A DNA stretch of 48,532 nucleotides from Bacteroidota bacterium (GCA_021324685.1 JAJPIQ010000077.1:1-48532); one strand, 5' to 3'; positions 1-10,100 are shown, counted from the stretch's first letter. Notes: a model not told the origin generated them from the sequence alone. Translations and numbers: made by a program.

Positions 1-61
1 CACTTCGAATTGCGGCATCTCGGCTCAATTTAACGGACATACAATTTAATCTCCCATACAC

Positions 62-1243
62 ATGGCACAGCAAGCTGAAACCACCTCCCCTGCTCCCGTT
101 GCCTCCAACGGCGTCGCAAAAGCAGCTCCGGCGAAAGCCGGCCTCGAAGACGTCGTTGCCGGGACGAGCGATATTTGTTTTTTAGACGGTAAACGCGGTA
201 TTCTCTCCTATCGCGGCTACGACATTCACGACCTGGTCAAAGGTTCTTTCGAAGAGACGGCCTATCTGCTGCTCTACGGCAAACTCCCCAACAAGGCCGA
301 ACTTTCGGACTTCAACAAAAAGATCGCCGCAAGCCGCAATGTACCACAGCCCGTGATCGACCGCCTGAAGCAGTTGCCGCGTAATATTCACCCAATGGCC
401 GCCCTCCGCACGCTTGTGAGCGAAGCCGGACTGTACGATGCCCAGGCAGAAGATATGTCCCGCGAGGCGAACCTCGATAAAGCGATCCGAATGATCGGCA
501 TGATCCCCATGCTCGTCGCGTATTTCGATGCCGCACGCAACGGTCGTGAGTTGACGAAACCCAAAGAGAACTTAGGGCATGCGGAGAACTTCCTCTATAT
601 GCTCCTCGGCAAAGAGCAGGACGCGGAAGTCGTAAAAATGTTCGATAGCGCACTGACGCTCCATGCCGACCATGAGTTCAATGCATCGACCTTTACGGGC
701 CGCTGTATAGCCGCCACACTTTCGGACATTTATTCCGCCGTCGTCGGCGCGATCGGCGCGCTCAAGGGACCGCTCCATGGCGGTGCCAACGAGCAGGTAA
801 TGCGCATGCTGCTCAAGATCGGAGATCCGACGAACGCGAAGGAATGGATCACCGACGCGCTCGCCAAGAAAGAAAAGGTCATGGGATTCGGCCACCGCGT
901 CTATCGCACCGAGGACCCGCGCGCGACGCATCTCCGGCAGTATTCCGAATCGATGGGCAAGCGGACCGGACAGCTACAATGGTTCCAAATGTCGAAGACG
1001 ATCGAGCAGTTCATTCTCGAAGAGAAGCACCTCTATTCGAACGTCGATTTTTATTCCGCCAGTACGTATTACCTCATGGGCATTCCGCTCGATCTTTACA
1101 CCCCGATCTTCGCGATGAGCCGCGTTTCGGGATGGACCGCGCATATCCTCGAGCAATACGCACACAACCGCATCATTCGCCCCATGGCCGAATACACCGG
1201 CCCGGTGGACTGCCAATGGCGCCCAGTCGACCAAAGGAATTAA
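62..1243 (+). CDS. gltA: Citrate synthase
   Basis: Condenses acetyl-CoA and oxaloacetate to citrate in the cytoplasm, the entry step of the TCA cycle. The 393-residue protein has the length of the short citrate synthase/2-methylcitrate synthase class once a ~27-residue Ala/Pro-rich leader is discounted. Family landmarks are visible: RGYDIHDL near residue 53, the active-site histidine in HGGANEQV (~240), the second histidine in GFGHRVY (~277), and the catalytic aspartate region NVDFYSASTYYLMG (~328). The start at 62 has no clear Shine-Dalgarno, which is common in this window. It is monocistronic, ending at a strong hairpin shared with the convergent lipoprotein gene. A methylcitrate synthase cannot be excluded from sequence alone, but no prp genes are nearby. 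Confidence 0.95.
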   Translation: MAQQAETTSPAPVASNGVAKAAPAKAGLEDVVAGTSDICFLDGKRGILSYRGYDIHDLVKGSFEETAYLLLYGKLPNKAELSDFNKKIAASRNVPQPVIDRLKQLPRNIHPMAALRTLVSEAGLYDAQAEDMSREANLDKAIRMIGMIPMLVAYFDAARNGRELTKPKENLGHAENFLYMLLGKEQDAEVVKMFDSALTLHADHEFNASTFTGRCIAATLSDIYSAVVGAIGALKGPLHGGANEQVMRMLLKIGDPTNAKEWITDALAKKEKVMGFGHRVYRTEDPRATHLRQYSESMGKRTGQLQWFQMSKTIEQFILEEKHLYSNVDFYSASTYYLMGIPLDLYTPIFAMSRVSGWTAHILEQYAHNRIIRPMAEYTGPVDCQWRPVDQRN

Positions 1244-1260
1244 GTCAAAATATCTACATA

Positions 1261-1290
1261 AAAAAGCCCCGGAAAACCGGGGCTTTTTTA
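1261..1290. terminator. Bidirectional rho-independent terminator
   Basis: A 12-bp perfect stem (1261-1272 with 1277-1288) rich in G/C, with an AAAA loop and A/T tracts at both ends. It lies between the convergent citrate synthase and lipoprotein genes and can serve both strands. Confidence 0.92.
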
Positions 1291-1309
1291 TTATTGGTCT
1301 TCGAAAAAA

Positions 1310-2122
1310 TTATTGAACGGTGAACGTAATTGTTTCGGATGAAGTGTTACTCTGATATGCATCCTGGGTTCCACCGGATGCAAGTCTAGTTGGATAACCT
1401 ACCACTTCCGTCATCGGCCCACCGTTAGCGTCGACTGGTATTATGACATAATCGCCAGAACAACTCGGCCAAGAGAAGGAGAGCGGATGGGGGGACTTGA
1501 GGATGATCACGGGGGGGCCCGTAGGCTGCCACTCATTCGTGGAACTATTAAACACGGCTTTGTAGATCCGCAAACTTCCGCCCGTGGGTTGCGTTTCCGA
1601 ATTCCACATTACTTGCGTGTAACCACAATTATATAATGCAAAACCAGGATATGAAATTGGCTGGGAAAGACCCCAGAGCGGAATTGATTCCACTGGATTT
1701 GTGGTGACCTCTGTCCCTGTATCGTTAAGTGCCTCTTCGATACGAACCCCTCCGATAATAAAATTAGAGTAATGAGTGCTCGAAGAGACTCCAAGAACCC
1801 GATGGCCGGTTACAATGATTTGCGTGGGTATATTGGTGGCAGTGTGAAATTTATCTAAGCCAACATTCGCAGCAGGAGTTGTTGGAGCGGCAGTTTTCGA
1901 GGAGGATTGTTTGGGAACGATGGCAGGCTGCGAAACAATACGCTGCGAACTCGACTCGGATGGCCCTGTTTGGACAGCGGTCTGATTGGTCAGAGCAGGT
2001 TTACTGATACGTATTACAATTGGCTGCTGTTCTTCCTTACAAGCGGTCAATAGAAGAACCGAAAAGCAACACAAAATGAAGATTGAAACCCTCGGGGTAA
2101 AGATATTTTTTAAGGTAGTCAT
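1310..2122 (-). CDS. Hypothetical lipoprotein
   Basis: 270 residues. The N-terminus has a basic start, a hydrophobic stretch and the lipobox LLTAC at about residues 24-28, so it should be exported and lipid-anchored. Residues ~30-85 are a Ser/Thr/Gln/Pro-rich low-complexity linker, followed by a ~180-residue domain that I do not recognise; it is rich in Tyr, Trp and Gly and looks beta-structured. Base composition is A+T richer than the flanking metabolic genes and resembles the middle of the neighbouring TIR gene, so the two may have arrived together (inference). No Shine-Dalgarno is seen before the ATG at 2122. Function unknown. Confidence 0.8.
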   Translation of the reverse strand: MTTLKNIFTPRVSIFILCCFSVLLLTACKEEQQPIVIRISKPALTNQTAVQTGPSESSSQRIVSQPAIVPKQSSSKTAAPTTPAANVGLDKFHTATNIPTQIIVTGHRVLGVSSSTHYSNFIIGGVRIEEALNDTGTEVTTNPVESIPLWGLSQPISYPGFALYNCGYTQVMWNSETQPTGGSLRIYKAVFNSSTNEWQPTGPPVIILKSPHPLSFSWPSCSGDYVIIPVDANGGPMTEVVGYPTRLASGGTQDAYQSNTSSETITFTVQ

Positions 2123-2332
2123 GGAGTCACAAAAAGGTTAGTACACAACGAAAAATGATTGAGAACAGGTAAGTAGCAAATGCAAATATACGGCACAAAG
2201 TAGTTAGGCGCAACCAAATGTTGGGGATCTGTAAAATTTGCATAAAAAAATGAATTTTTGACGCCCTGGAGAATTTGATCTGTCGTAAGTTGGTTATATG
2301 AGCGTTCCCAACTGGTTCTTATTCGTCCTATA

Positions 2333-4096
2333 ATGTATCGCCACATTTTTATTTCCTATTCCCGCAAGGACTCGTCCGAGGCGATCGATCTCGCTGAACG
2401 GCTGCGCGCGGAAGGAATGACAATATGGATCGACCGCGAAGGCATCGGTGGAGCGACTCAATGGGCAGGCGAGATCGCTGCCGCTATTCGCGACTGTAGC
2501 TTTTTTTTGGTCCTTCTTTCAGAGAATGCCGTTGAATCCGCCAATGTGCTTAAGGAAGTCTCGCTTGCATCGGAGCGAGGTAAGCGTATTTTGCCGGTCG
2601 TCCTTCGCCGCACACCTTTGCCGGTTTCGCTTGAATATCATTTAGCGGGCATTCAGCATTTGTTTTATTCCGATTATCCGGCGATCCTTTCCTCTTTGAA
2701 AGGCGCGAGCGGAGTTCTCGCGACTGGCGGCCCGCTCCCCAAGTTTGCAGAGGACCGAAAGACCCTGCTGGTATTTCCCTTCGAGGACCTATCGCCCTCG
2801 CAGGACAACGGTTGGTTTGCCGATGGACTGACCGGCGAGCTGATCACGACGCTCTCGAAAATAAAGTCACTCCATATTATCGATAGAGTTACATCGATGG
2901 GTTTTAAAGGCGCCCGCGCTCGAACGCGCGATATCGCCCGTGAATTGCATGTCCGATACTTCCTCGATGGTAATGTAAGAATGTTTGGCGATCAGATCAA
3001 AATCGCTGTTGCCTTGCTCGATATCGAGACCGGAGAATACTTATGGCACGATTCGCATAAAGGCGTTTTTGCCGACATTTTTGAGATTCAGGAAAATGTT
3101 GCTAAAAAAGTATTCGAAGGATTAAAGCTGACCTGGACGCTTGAAGAAGAGAAAAACATTCTAACTTGGGGAACCGAAAATATTGCGGCTTATGAATATT
3201 ATTTAAAAGCATCTAACGCTTATAACATGTGGACACATGACCGGATGAAATCAGCGATAGAATTGAGTGAGTATGCTATCAAATTAGATCCTCAATTCGC
3301 TGAGGCACTGAGACTGAAAGCAAATGCATTGGTCCACTTATATCGTCTATGGGAACGGAACATCGTACATTTGCGAGAAGCCGAGTCGCTTTTCCTTCAC
3401 GCACAGTCTCTTAAACCGTTACTAAAGATCGCAAGCGGTTTCGTTATGCTTTACTGCGTGCAAAAACGTTTTTCCGAAGCAGAGGAAATTGTCAATAAAG
3501 AAACGAAAGAAAATCCAAATGATTTTTACTCTCATTTCTTGGCTGGCTATTATTATTATAATAGTGGACAATTAGACAAAGCTTTTGAAGCATATCGAAA
3601 TTCTTTGACGTTTCGGCCAGACTATCGCATGTCGCATTGGAATCTTATTGAAGCCCTGGATCGCTCTCAACGAAATGAGGAATGTGCACAATGGGCTTTT
3701 CGAGCTATTCCAATATTCGAACGTTGGGTAGTACTCCATCCAGAAGACCAGTTCGGACGTGCGCAATATGCGCTGCTGCTCCAGTTTGCGGGTCATGCGG
3801 AGACCGCGCTATCAACGATTGCATCTATTATGGAGGACGAAAATGCTGATGGCCTTTCGCTCTACACCGCCGCAACGCTTTTCCTTCACCGCTCCGAAGA
3901 GGACACCGCTGCAACCCTTTTCGATCGCGCGATAGCGCGCGGGTTTTCCGATATCGAATTACTCACAAACGATCCGCATTTTAAGCAGGTCGAAAGCGGA
4001 GCGAAATTTCAGTCCGTCCTGGAGCGTCTTCGTAGGAAAATCGACGAGAGCGGATTTAAGGAAATCGACGAAAGCACATTCGGTACGAATTCCTAA
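2333..4096 (+). CDS. TIR domain / TolB-like / TPR protein
   Basis: 587 residues in three parts. Residues 1-~118 form a TIR domain: FISYSRKD at 6-13, a WIDREGI loop at 32-38, and SANVLKEV at 69-76, whose Glu75 sits where catalytic NADase-type TIRs carry their glutamate. Residues ~143-275 match the TolB/FlgO-like module often joined to adenylate cyclases and CadC-like regulators (VFPFEDLS, WFADGLTGELI, ARELHVRYFLDGNV, TGEYLWHD). Residues ~285-560 contain TPR-like helical repeats (for example DFYSHFLAGYYYYNSGQLD). No signal peptide or membrane helix is seen, so it is probably cytoplasmic. The central part is notably A+T rich while the ends are not. TIR proteins of this type act in NAD-consuming defence or in signalling scaffolds; which applies here cannot be told. 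No obvious partner effector or sensor gene is adjacent. Confidence 0.88.
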   Translation: MYRHIFISYSRKDSSEAIDLAERLRAEGMTIWIDREGIGGATQWAGEIAAAIRDCSFFLVLLSENAVESANVLKEVSLASERGKRILPVVLRRTPLPVSLEYHLAGIQHLFYSDYPAILSSLKGASGVLATGGPLPKFAEDRKTLLVFPFEDLSPSQDNGWFADGLTGELITTLSKIKSLHIIDRVTSMGFKGARARTRDIARELHVRYFLDGNVRMFGDQIKIAVALLDIETGEYLWHDSHKGVFADIFEIQENVAKKVFEGLKLTWTLEEEKNILTWGTENIAAYEYYLKASNAYNMWTHDRMKSAIELSEYAIKLDPQFAEALRLKANALVHLYRLWERNIVHLREAESLFLHAQSLKPLLKIASGFVMLYCVQKRFSEAEEIVNKETKENPNDFYSHFLAGYYYYNSGQLDKAFEAYRNSLTFRPDYRMSHWNLIEALDRSQRNEECAQWAFRAIPIFERWVVLHPEDQFGRAQYALLLQFAGHAETALSTIASIMEDENADGLSLYTAATLFLHRSEEDTAATLFDRAIARGFSDIELLTNDPHFKQVESGAKFQSVLERLRRKIDESGFKEIDESTFGTNS

Positions 4097-4186
4097 AATT
4101 TCCCGGTTCTCGGGAACTCGCTTCCGCTCGTTCATGAACATTTCCGCGAACATTAACCGAGCATCACAACATTGCCAACATAGAGA

Positions 4187-4219
4187 AACGTCGAAATTAG
4201 TCCGAAATCGGCGTTTTTT
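4187..4219 (+). terminator. Probable rho-independent terminator
   Basis: An 8-bp stem (4187-4194 with 4208-4215, one T-G wobble) with a 13-nt loop, followed by a run of T. It lies 91 bp after the stop of the TIR/TPR gene and before the convergent acyl-CoA dehydrogenase gene. Confidence 0.5.
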
Positions 4220-4244
4220 ATCTGATTACATGGTAAAATTCTGC

Positions 4245-5426
4245 TTAGGCCGTTGCATATTCTTCGATGGTCTTGCGGGCGATGACCATGCGCTGGACTT
4301 CGCTGGTGCCCTCGCCGATGGTGAGGAGTTTGGAGTCCCGCCAGAATTTTTCGACCGGATATTCCTTGATATATCCATAGCCGCCATGGATTTGCACCGC
4401 TTCTTCGGCGACCCACACCGAGGTTTCGCTGGCAAAGAGTTTAGCGATGCTCGCGGCCTTGCCGAAGGGTTGTCCCTGGTCGCGGAGCCACGCGGCTTTC
4501 ATCGTAAGCATCCGCGCCGCTTCGACCTTCATCGCCATTTCGGCGAGTTTGAATTGCGTGGCTTGCTGCTGGGCGATCGGCTTGCCGAATTGTTCCCGGA
4601 CCTGCGCGTACTCGATCGCGGCCTCGAAGGCGCCCTGGGCGGTCCCCACGGAGAGCGCCGCGATCGAAATACGGCCGCCGTCTAAAATTTGGAGTGCCTG
4701 CACGAAGCCCTCGCCTTCGGTTCCCAATAAATGTTCCTTCGGGACCCTGACGTTTTCGATCGAAAGGCTGGAAGTGTCCGAGCACCGCATGCCGACCTTA
4801 TTTTCTTTTTTCGAAGCCTGGAATCCGGGCATCGATTTATCGAGCACGAAGGCCGAAATACCGCGTGCGCCGAGCGACGCGTTCGTGACCGCCATGATGA
4901 CCGCCGTCTGGCCGACGGTACCGTGCGTAATGAAATTTTTCGATCCGTTCAGGATGTAGTCGTTCCCATCGCGGACCGCGACCGTCCGCGTTCCTCCGGC
5001 GTCCGAGCCGGCAGAAGGTTCCGTCAGTCCCCAGGCGCCGAGGACTTCCCCGCGGGCCAGCGCCGGAATATATTTCTGCCGGATCGCGTCGGAACCGAAT
5101 TTATTGATATGGCTCGAGCAGAGTCCGTTGTGAGCGGCGACCGAAAGGGCGACCGACGGATCGACGCGTGCGATCTCTTCGATGATGATCGCATTTTCCA
5201 TCGCGCCGAGTCCGGCTCCGCCCAGTTCCGTGGGCATCAGCGTTCCCAGAAACCCGAGCGCGCCCATTTTTTGGAATGCTTCCATCGGGAAGTGCTGGGT
5301 TTCATCCCATTCCAGGCGGTACGGTTTGAGTTCGCTTTCGGCGAAGTCTCGTGCGACTTGCCGAATGGCGTTTTGGTCGTCGGTGAAACTAAATTCGAGC
5401 GATTCGAGAACGGCAGGTTCGTGCAT
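4245..5426 (-). CDS. Acyl-CoA dehydrogenase
   Basis: FAD-dependent alpha,beta-dehydrogenation of acyl-CoA thioesters, passing electrons to electron-transferring flavoprotein. About 393 residues, normal for short/medium-chain members. Visible motifs: GxWGLTEPSAGSD (FAD/substrate binding), the signature QVREQFGKPIA, IHGGYGYIKEYPVEKFWRD, and IGEGTSEVQRMVIAR, whose first Glu is the usual catalytic base position. I chose the ATG at 5426 (reading MHEPAVLES) over an in-frame TTG at 5444 because ATG is the better codon and a GGA lies 7 nt upstream. Substrate chain length cannot be read from the sequence; butyryl-CoA or medium-chain substrates are likely. It is monocistronic and divergent from aspA across a repeat-bearing intergenic region. 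Confidence 0.93.
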   Translation of the reverse strand: MHEPAVLESLEFSFTDDQNAIRQVARDFAESELKPYRLEWDETQHFPMEAFQKMGALGFLGTLMPTELGGAGLGAMENAIIIEEIARVDPSVALSVAAHNGLCSSHINKFGSDAIRQKYIPALARGEVLGAWGLTEPSAGSDAGGTRTVAVRDGNDYILNGSKNFITHGTVGQTAVIMAVTNASLGARGISAFVLDKSMPGFQASKKENKVGMRCSDTSSLSIENVRVPKEHLLGTEGEGFVQALQILDGGRISIAALSVGTAQGAFEAAIEYAQVREQFGKPIAQQQATQFKLAEMAMKVEAARMLTMKAAWLRDQGQPFGKAASIAKLFASETSVWVAEEAVQIHGGYGYIKEYPVEKFWRDSKLLTIGEGTSEVQRMVIARKTIEEYATA

Positions 5427-5475
5427 AATTTTTCCGAGCCGCAAACAGCCGGGCGAGTGCTAAAGTGCGATGTTT

Positions 5476-5513
5476 GAGTGGCGAGTGGCGAACGGCGAGC
5501 GGAGAGTGGTGAG
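5476..5513 (+). repeat. GAGTGGC heptamer array (left copy)
   Basis: Five consecutive 7-nt units close to GAGTGGC (gagtggc, gagtggc, gaacggc, gagcgga, gagtggt). Positions 5483-5499 are an exact 17-bp inverted match to 5638-5654, so the pair flanks ~120 bp of A+T-richer sequence like terminal inverted repeats. Confidence 0.8.
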
Positions 5514-5567
5514 GTTTTGAAATACAAATGTATTGACGAAATCATAATTAATGTTGTTCTAAAGGGC

Positions 5568-5588
5568 GCTTCCGAGAAAACGGGAAGC
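5568..5588. other. Hairpin inside the inverted-repeat element
   Basis: A 6-bp perfect stem (5568-5573 with 5583-5588) around a 9-nt A-rich loop, lying midway between the two heptamer arrays. No T-tract follows, so it does not look like an intrinsic terminator. Confidence 0.4.
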
Positions 5589-5637
5589 CTGAATTATACT
5601 CAAAACTTGCTGCTGTTGCGAACGTCGTGGATTTTAA

Positions 5638-5669
5638 CTCGCCGTTCGCCACTCGCAGTTCGCCACTTC
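5638..5669 (-). repeat. GAGTGGC heptamer array (right copy, inverted)
   Basis: Read on the minus strand this is a run of heptamers (agtggc, gaactgc, gagtggc, gaacggc, gag). It ends 7 bp before the aspA start codon, so it forms the end of the aspA 5' leader and could pair with the left array to make a long stem. Confidence 0.8.
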
Positions 5670-5676
5670 CACCAAC

Positions 5677-7062
5677 ATGCGACAAGAAAAAGATTCTCTC
5701 GGCGTCCTTGAACTTCCGGACGAAGCGTATTATGGCATTCAGACCCTCCGTGCGGTCCAAAATTACCCGATCTCGGGGCTTCGGCCGCACCCGACGTTTG
5801 TTCGCGCCTATGCACTACTTAAAAAGGCCTGCGCGCGAGCGAACGAGCGGGCTGGAGCGCTAAAACCGGAGCTTTCGAAGATGATCCAGGAGGTCTGCGA
5901 TGAAATTATCGAAGGCGGTCTGCGCGATCAGTTCGTGGTCGATGTGTTCCAGGCCGGCGCCGGAACGAGTACGAATATGAACGTGAACGAAGTGATCGCA
6001 AATCGCGCCCTCGAAAAAAGCGGCGAGAAACGCGGAAACTTCGAAAAAATTTCGCCGAACGACGACGTCAACATGTCGCAATCGACGAACGACACGTACC
6101 CGACGGCGATGCGGCTTTCGGCCCTGCTCATGGTCCGCGAGCGGCTGTTCCCCGCGATGGAAACGCTACGCGAATCTTTTATTACAAAAGCCGAAGAATT
6201 TTCGGATGCCGTGAAATCGGGCCGTACGCATTTGCAGGATGCGGTCCCGATTACGTTGGGACAGGAATTCGGGGCCTGGGCCAGCATGATGGTGCGCCAC
6301 GAAAAACGATTAAAGGGTGCGGAACACGATATTTCGTTCCTTGGCATTGGCGGGAGCGCCGCCGGCTCGGGACTGAATACTCCGGCCGGGTATCGCGAGT
6401 TCGTCGTCGAGGAACTGAAGGCGATGACGAGCCTGGACGTCAAGCCGAGCGTGGACCTATTTGAAGCGATGGAGTCGCTCGCGCCGTTCGTCCATTTAAT
6501 GTCGGGCATAAAAAATCTGGCGCTCGATATTATTAAGATTTCGGGCGATCTTCGTCTCCTCTGTTCCGGTCCCATGACGGGCCTCGCTGAGATCACGCTG
6601 CCCGCCGTGCAGCCGGGTTCCAGCATTATGCCGGGAAAAGTCAATCCATCGATCCTCGAAATGGTCTCGCAGGTCGCCATGCAGGTCGTAGGTAGTGAGA
6701 CTGTGGTCTCGTATGCATCGCAGGGTGGCCAATTGGAACTTAACGTGATGATGCCCGTCGTGCAATTCAATATTGCGTTCGCGATCGAGATTTTTTCCAA
6801 TACGCTCGAAGTAATGGCCCGAACGTGTATCGACGGGATCGTTTGCGATCGGGAACGGATGCGGCATTATGCCGAATCGAGCGGGAGCCTGGTCACGGCG
6901 CTTGCCCCCGAGATCGGTTATTTAAAGGCCGCCGAGATCGGCAAAGAATCGTTGAAAACGCGGCGTTCCATTCGCGCGCTCGTCCTCGAACGCGGCCTGA
7001 TGAATGAAGCGCAACTGGCCGAAGTCCTCGATATCGAAAAAATGGCAAAAGGGATCGTGTAA
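5677..7062 (+). CDS. aspA: Aspartate ammonia-lyase (aspartase)
   Basis: Reversibly deaminates L-aspartate to fumarate and ammonia. The 461 residues belong to the aspartase/fumarase superfamily. Choice of aspartase over class II fumarase rests on VDVFQAGAGTSTNMNVNEV (fumarases usually have TGSGTQSNMN), DDVNMSQSTNDTYPTA, and the C-terminal region KTRRSIRALVLERGLM typical of aspartases. The superfamily signature GSSIMPGKVNPSI, with the mobile catalytic loop serine, is present near residue 316. The gene starts with ATG directly after an inverted heptamer repeat and has no Shine-Dalgarno. It supplies fumarate to the TCA cycle, in keeping with citrate synthase nearby. A fumarase side activity cannot be excluded. 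Confidence 0.88.
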   Translation: MRQEKDSLGVLELPDEAYYGIQTLRAVQNYPISGLRPHPTFVRAYALLKKACARANERAGALKPELSKMIQEVCDEIIEGGLRDQFVVDVFQAGAGTSTNMNVNEVIANRALEKSGEKRGNFEKISPNDDVNMSQSTNDTYPTAMRLSALLMVRERLFPAMETLRESFITKAEEFSDAVKSGRTHLQDAVPITLGQEFGAWASMMVRHEKRLKGAEHDISFLGIGGSAAGSGLNTPAGYREFVVEELKAMTSLDVKPSVDLFEAMESLAPFVHLMSGIKNLALDIIKISGDLRLLCSGPMTGLAEITLPAVQPGSSIMPGKVNPSILEMVSQVAMQVVGSETVVSYASQGGQLELNVMMPVVQFNIAFAIEIFSNTLEVMARTCIDGIVCDRERMRHYAESSGSLVTALAPEIGYLKAAEIGKESLKTRRSIRALVLERGLMNEAQLAEVLDIEKMAKGIV

Positions 7063-7079
7063 GCCCTTGATGCAAGGCG

Positions 7080-7106
7080 CGGAAGAGACTTTTTTGGCCT
7101 CTTCCG
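7080..7106. other. Hairpin after aspA
   Basis: An 8-bp perfect stem (7080-7087 with 7099-7106) around an 11-nt loop that contains six T. No T-tract follows on the plus strand, so it is an imperfect terminator candidate between aspA and the repeat-rich surface protein gene. Confidence 0.4.
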
Positions 7107-7148
7107 TGTCTATAGAAAGCGCGAACTTCGTTAACCAGGGTTGTGAGC

Positions 7149-10100
7149 ATGATGAAATCGGCGCTTCGCTTCGCTTTCTTTTTTTGCGTCGTGTCCTTCG
7201 CGGGTGTGGCGAAGGGACAGGTCCCGCTCGTCCTTAGCTATCAGGGAATGCTCGAAGAAAACGGCACGCCGGTAAGCGGCCAGCACCTCATTACCATTTC
7301 GATCTACGACTCGGTGGCGGGCGGCGCGCCTTCATATGAGGAATCCCAGACCGTCTCCTTTTTAAATGGGATCTTCAATATGAAGATCGGGGCGACGGTT
7401 CCCTTTCCTCCTTCGATGACGTTCGACCGGCCGTTCTATCTTGGCCTTTCGTTCGAAGGGAACCAGGAACTTTCCCCGCGTTCTCCCCTGCTTGCGGCTC
7501 CGTACGCGATTACTTCCCATGTCGCGGAACTCGCCGAAGGCCTGACGAGCAATGCGCGTGGCGTTGTCACCAGCATTAACGAGCTTGCGGGTCCGCTCCG
7601 GCTGGTGGGCGACAGCACGACGAACATCATCGAAAACGGGAATGAAATTACGGTCCATGCCAATGGAACGGGACGAGGCCTGCAATCGGTCGTCAGTCCC
7701 GATAAGACGATCGCGATCGCGAATGGGAACGGCCCGATCGCGTCAATCGGCATTGCAGATAGTTCTATTGCGACGGCCATGCTCCGGAACGGTTCCGTCA
7801 CCCTCTCAAAGCTCGCACCCTCTGGCGCGGCCGCAGGGCAGATCCTGAAATGGAACGGCTCGTCCTGGACCGTTGGTAATGACAGCGTCGGAGCGTCCAA
7901 TTACGTCGCGGGGCAAGGGATTTCGATCGTCGGGAACACGATCAGCGCAAAGGGCGGGCTTCCCGACGGGACCCTGACGAATTCGACGCTCCGATGGAGC
8001 GGGACCAATTGGGTCGAAAATGTGGACCTGACGAGCGACGCCTCGGGAAATACTCGCATCGATGGTTCCTCGACGTTAGGAAGCGGTAACGGAGTAGATA
8101 ACATTACGATGAACCCGGGCATGGGCCAGGTCCAGGTGACGGGATGGCCACAGGGTGTCGTCGTTTCGGGGCCGACCGGCGTCCTTTCGGTCGGGCAGTT
8201 GAATGGCGGCGCCGGCATTTCCGTCACTCGGAATTTAAACACCCTGACGATCAGCGATACTGGTTCCATCGGATGGGCTTTGTCGGGAAATAGCGGCACC
8301 TCCCCTCTTACCAACTTCCTGGGGACGACCGACGATCAGCCGTTCGAAATTCATATTTATAATTCCGATGGTTCCCTGCACGGCTCGCACCGGGTGCTCC
8401 GGTTCGAGCCGAACCTCACGAGCGCGAACATCATTGGCGGTTATCAGGGCAATGCGGTTTCGAGTTCCGTGGTCGGAGCTACCGTCGTGGGCGGTGGTCT
8501 GAATGGATTCAATAATATCGTTACGGATGATTTCGGATTCGTCGGCGGCGGTTCGCTCAATCAGGCCGGAAATAATTCCGGCTCTGCGACCGATGCCAGT
8601 CATGCTACGGTCGTTGGCGGCGGAGGCAATACGGCAAGCGGACTTTATTCCTCGATCCTCGGTGGAACCGGTAACACCGCGAATGGCGTCGGTTCTTCGG
8701 TCGGCGGAGGATCGTCGAACACAGCCCTTGGCGATTATTCGACGATCGGTGGCGGCGTTGGCGATTCCGCGGCCGGAACGATTGGCACGATCGCCGGCGG
8801 CGGAGCGAATATCGCATCCGGAAATTATTCCACGGTTGGCGGAGGCATTCATAATCGCGCCGCCGGTACCTTTGCTACGATTGCGGGCGGCGATTCGCTC
8901 ACGGTCGGGACGTCGAGTTTCGGAATAAACGTTCCCGGACGTTCTGCTCAGAACGGGATCCTCGACCTTTCGGCTTCGAATAATCTCGCTTATTTCGGGA
9001 ATATGGACGTATGGCTCGGGAATACGGATAATAGCGCACGTCAACTCCGGTTTTATCCTGCAAGCACGAGTACATCGTATGCAAGCCGCCCCTATTCGAG
9101 CTTTACGGCCGGAGGACAATCTTCGACCATCCAATATATACTTCCAGTCTCGCAGCCCGCTTCCAGTCAGGTGCTGACCGCGACCGCCATAACTGGCAGC
9201 GGACCGTATTCCGTCACGCTGGGTTGGACAACACCCAGCGGCAGTGGAAGCACCGGAGGGTGGAACCTGACAGGTAACAGCGGCACCGCCGATGGAACGA
9301 ACTTTCTCGGGACGACCGATAATACGGCCCTGACGCTGCGCGTCAATAACCTGAGGGTATTGCGTATTCAACCGGCTGCGGCGGGAACGGCTCCCGCAAG
9401 TTTTGCCGCCGGTGGCCTGGACAATACGATCGCTACGGGCGACACCGCTTCGTTCCTTGGAATGGGCGAAGAGAACCACATTGCTACGAGCGATGCCGCG
9501 ATCATCGGCGGCATTCTCGATACCATTAGTGCTGCCGGCGAAGCGAGCGGGATCTTCACAAGCTATGCAAGCACGATTTCGGGCCAGGTCAGCACGATCT
9601 CCGGAGGTGAAAATAATCTGATTACCGGCGACGCTTCTTCTATTTCCGGCGGTTATAGCGATACGATCGCTGGGGCCTTTTCCGGCTTTACGGGCGGCGG
9701 TTCCTATAACGAGGTAACGGACGATAACGGAGCGATTGCCGGCGGCGAACTCAACACGGCCTATCTCAATGCCTTTATTGGCGGCGGAATTGCCAATTCT
9801 GCGGGAACGTATTCTCATTCCTCTTCCGCAGTGATCGGCGGCGCCCATAATACGGCCACCGGCGATTATTCTACGATCACCGGTGGCGAATACAATTCGA
9901 TTCCGCTTTCTGCCTTGAATAGTTCCGTCCTGGGCGGGACCGGCAATTATGCGGGCGGTTCGAACAGTGCGCTCATCGGCGGCGGGCACCTTCGCATGAC
10001 CGGGGATAATGCATTCGGGTTCCATGCCGGCTCCGGCGCTTCAGACAGCGCGTATATTACTACGAGTAACACGGCGTACTTCGGGAATGTGAACCTATGG

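Noticed and set aside
2119-2346. 75-codon minus-strand frame between lipoprotein and TIR gene
   Set aside because: A+T-rich intergenic sequence with no protein-like features; it overlaps the TIR start.
8235-10025. 596-codon minus-strand frame
   Set aside because: Lies wholly inside the repeat-rich adhesin gene on the opposite strand; it is rich in Arg, Ile and Gly from antisense of repetitive codons and has no domain or start signal.
8480-10030. Regularly spaced repeats that might be a CRISPR array
   Set aside because: They are in-frame coding repeats of ~14-16 residues within the adhesin, not identical DNA repeats with unique spacers.
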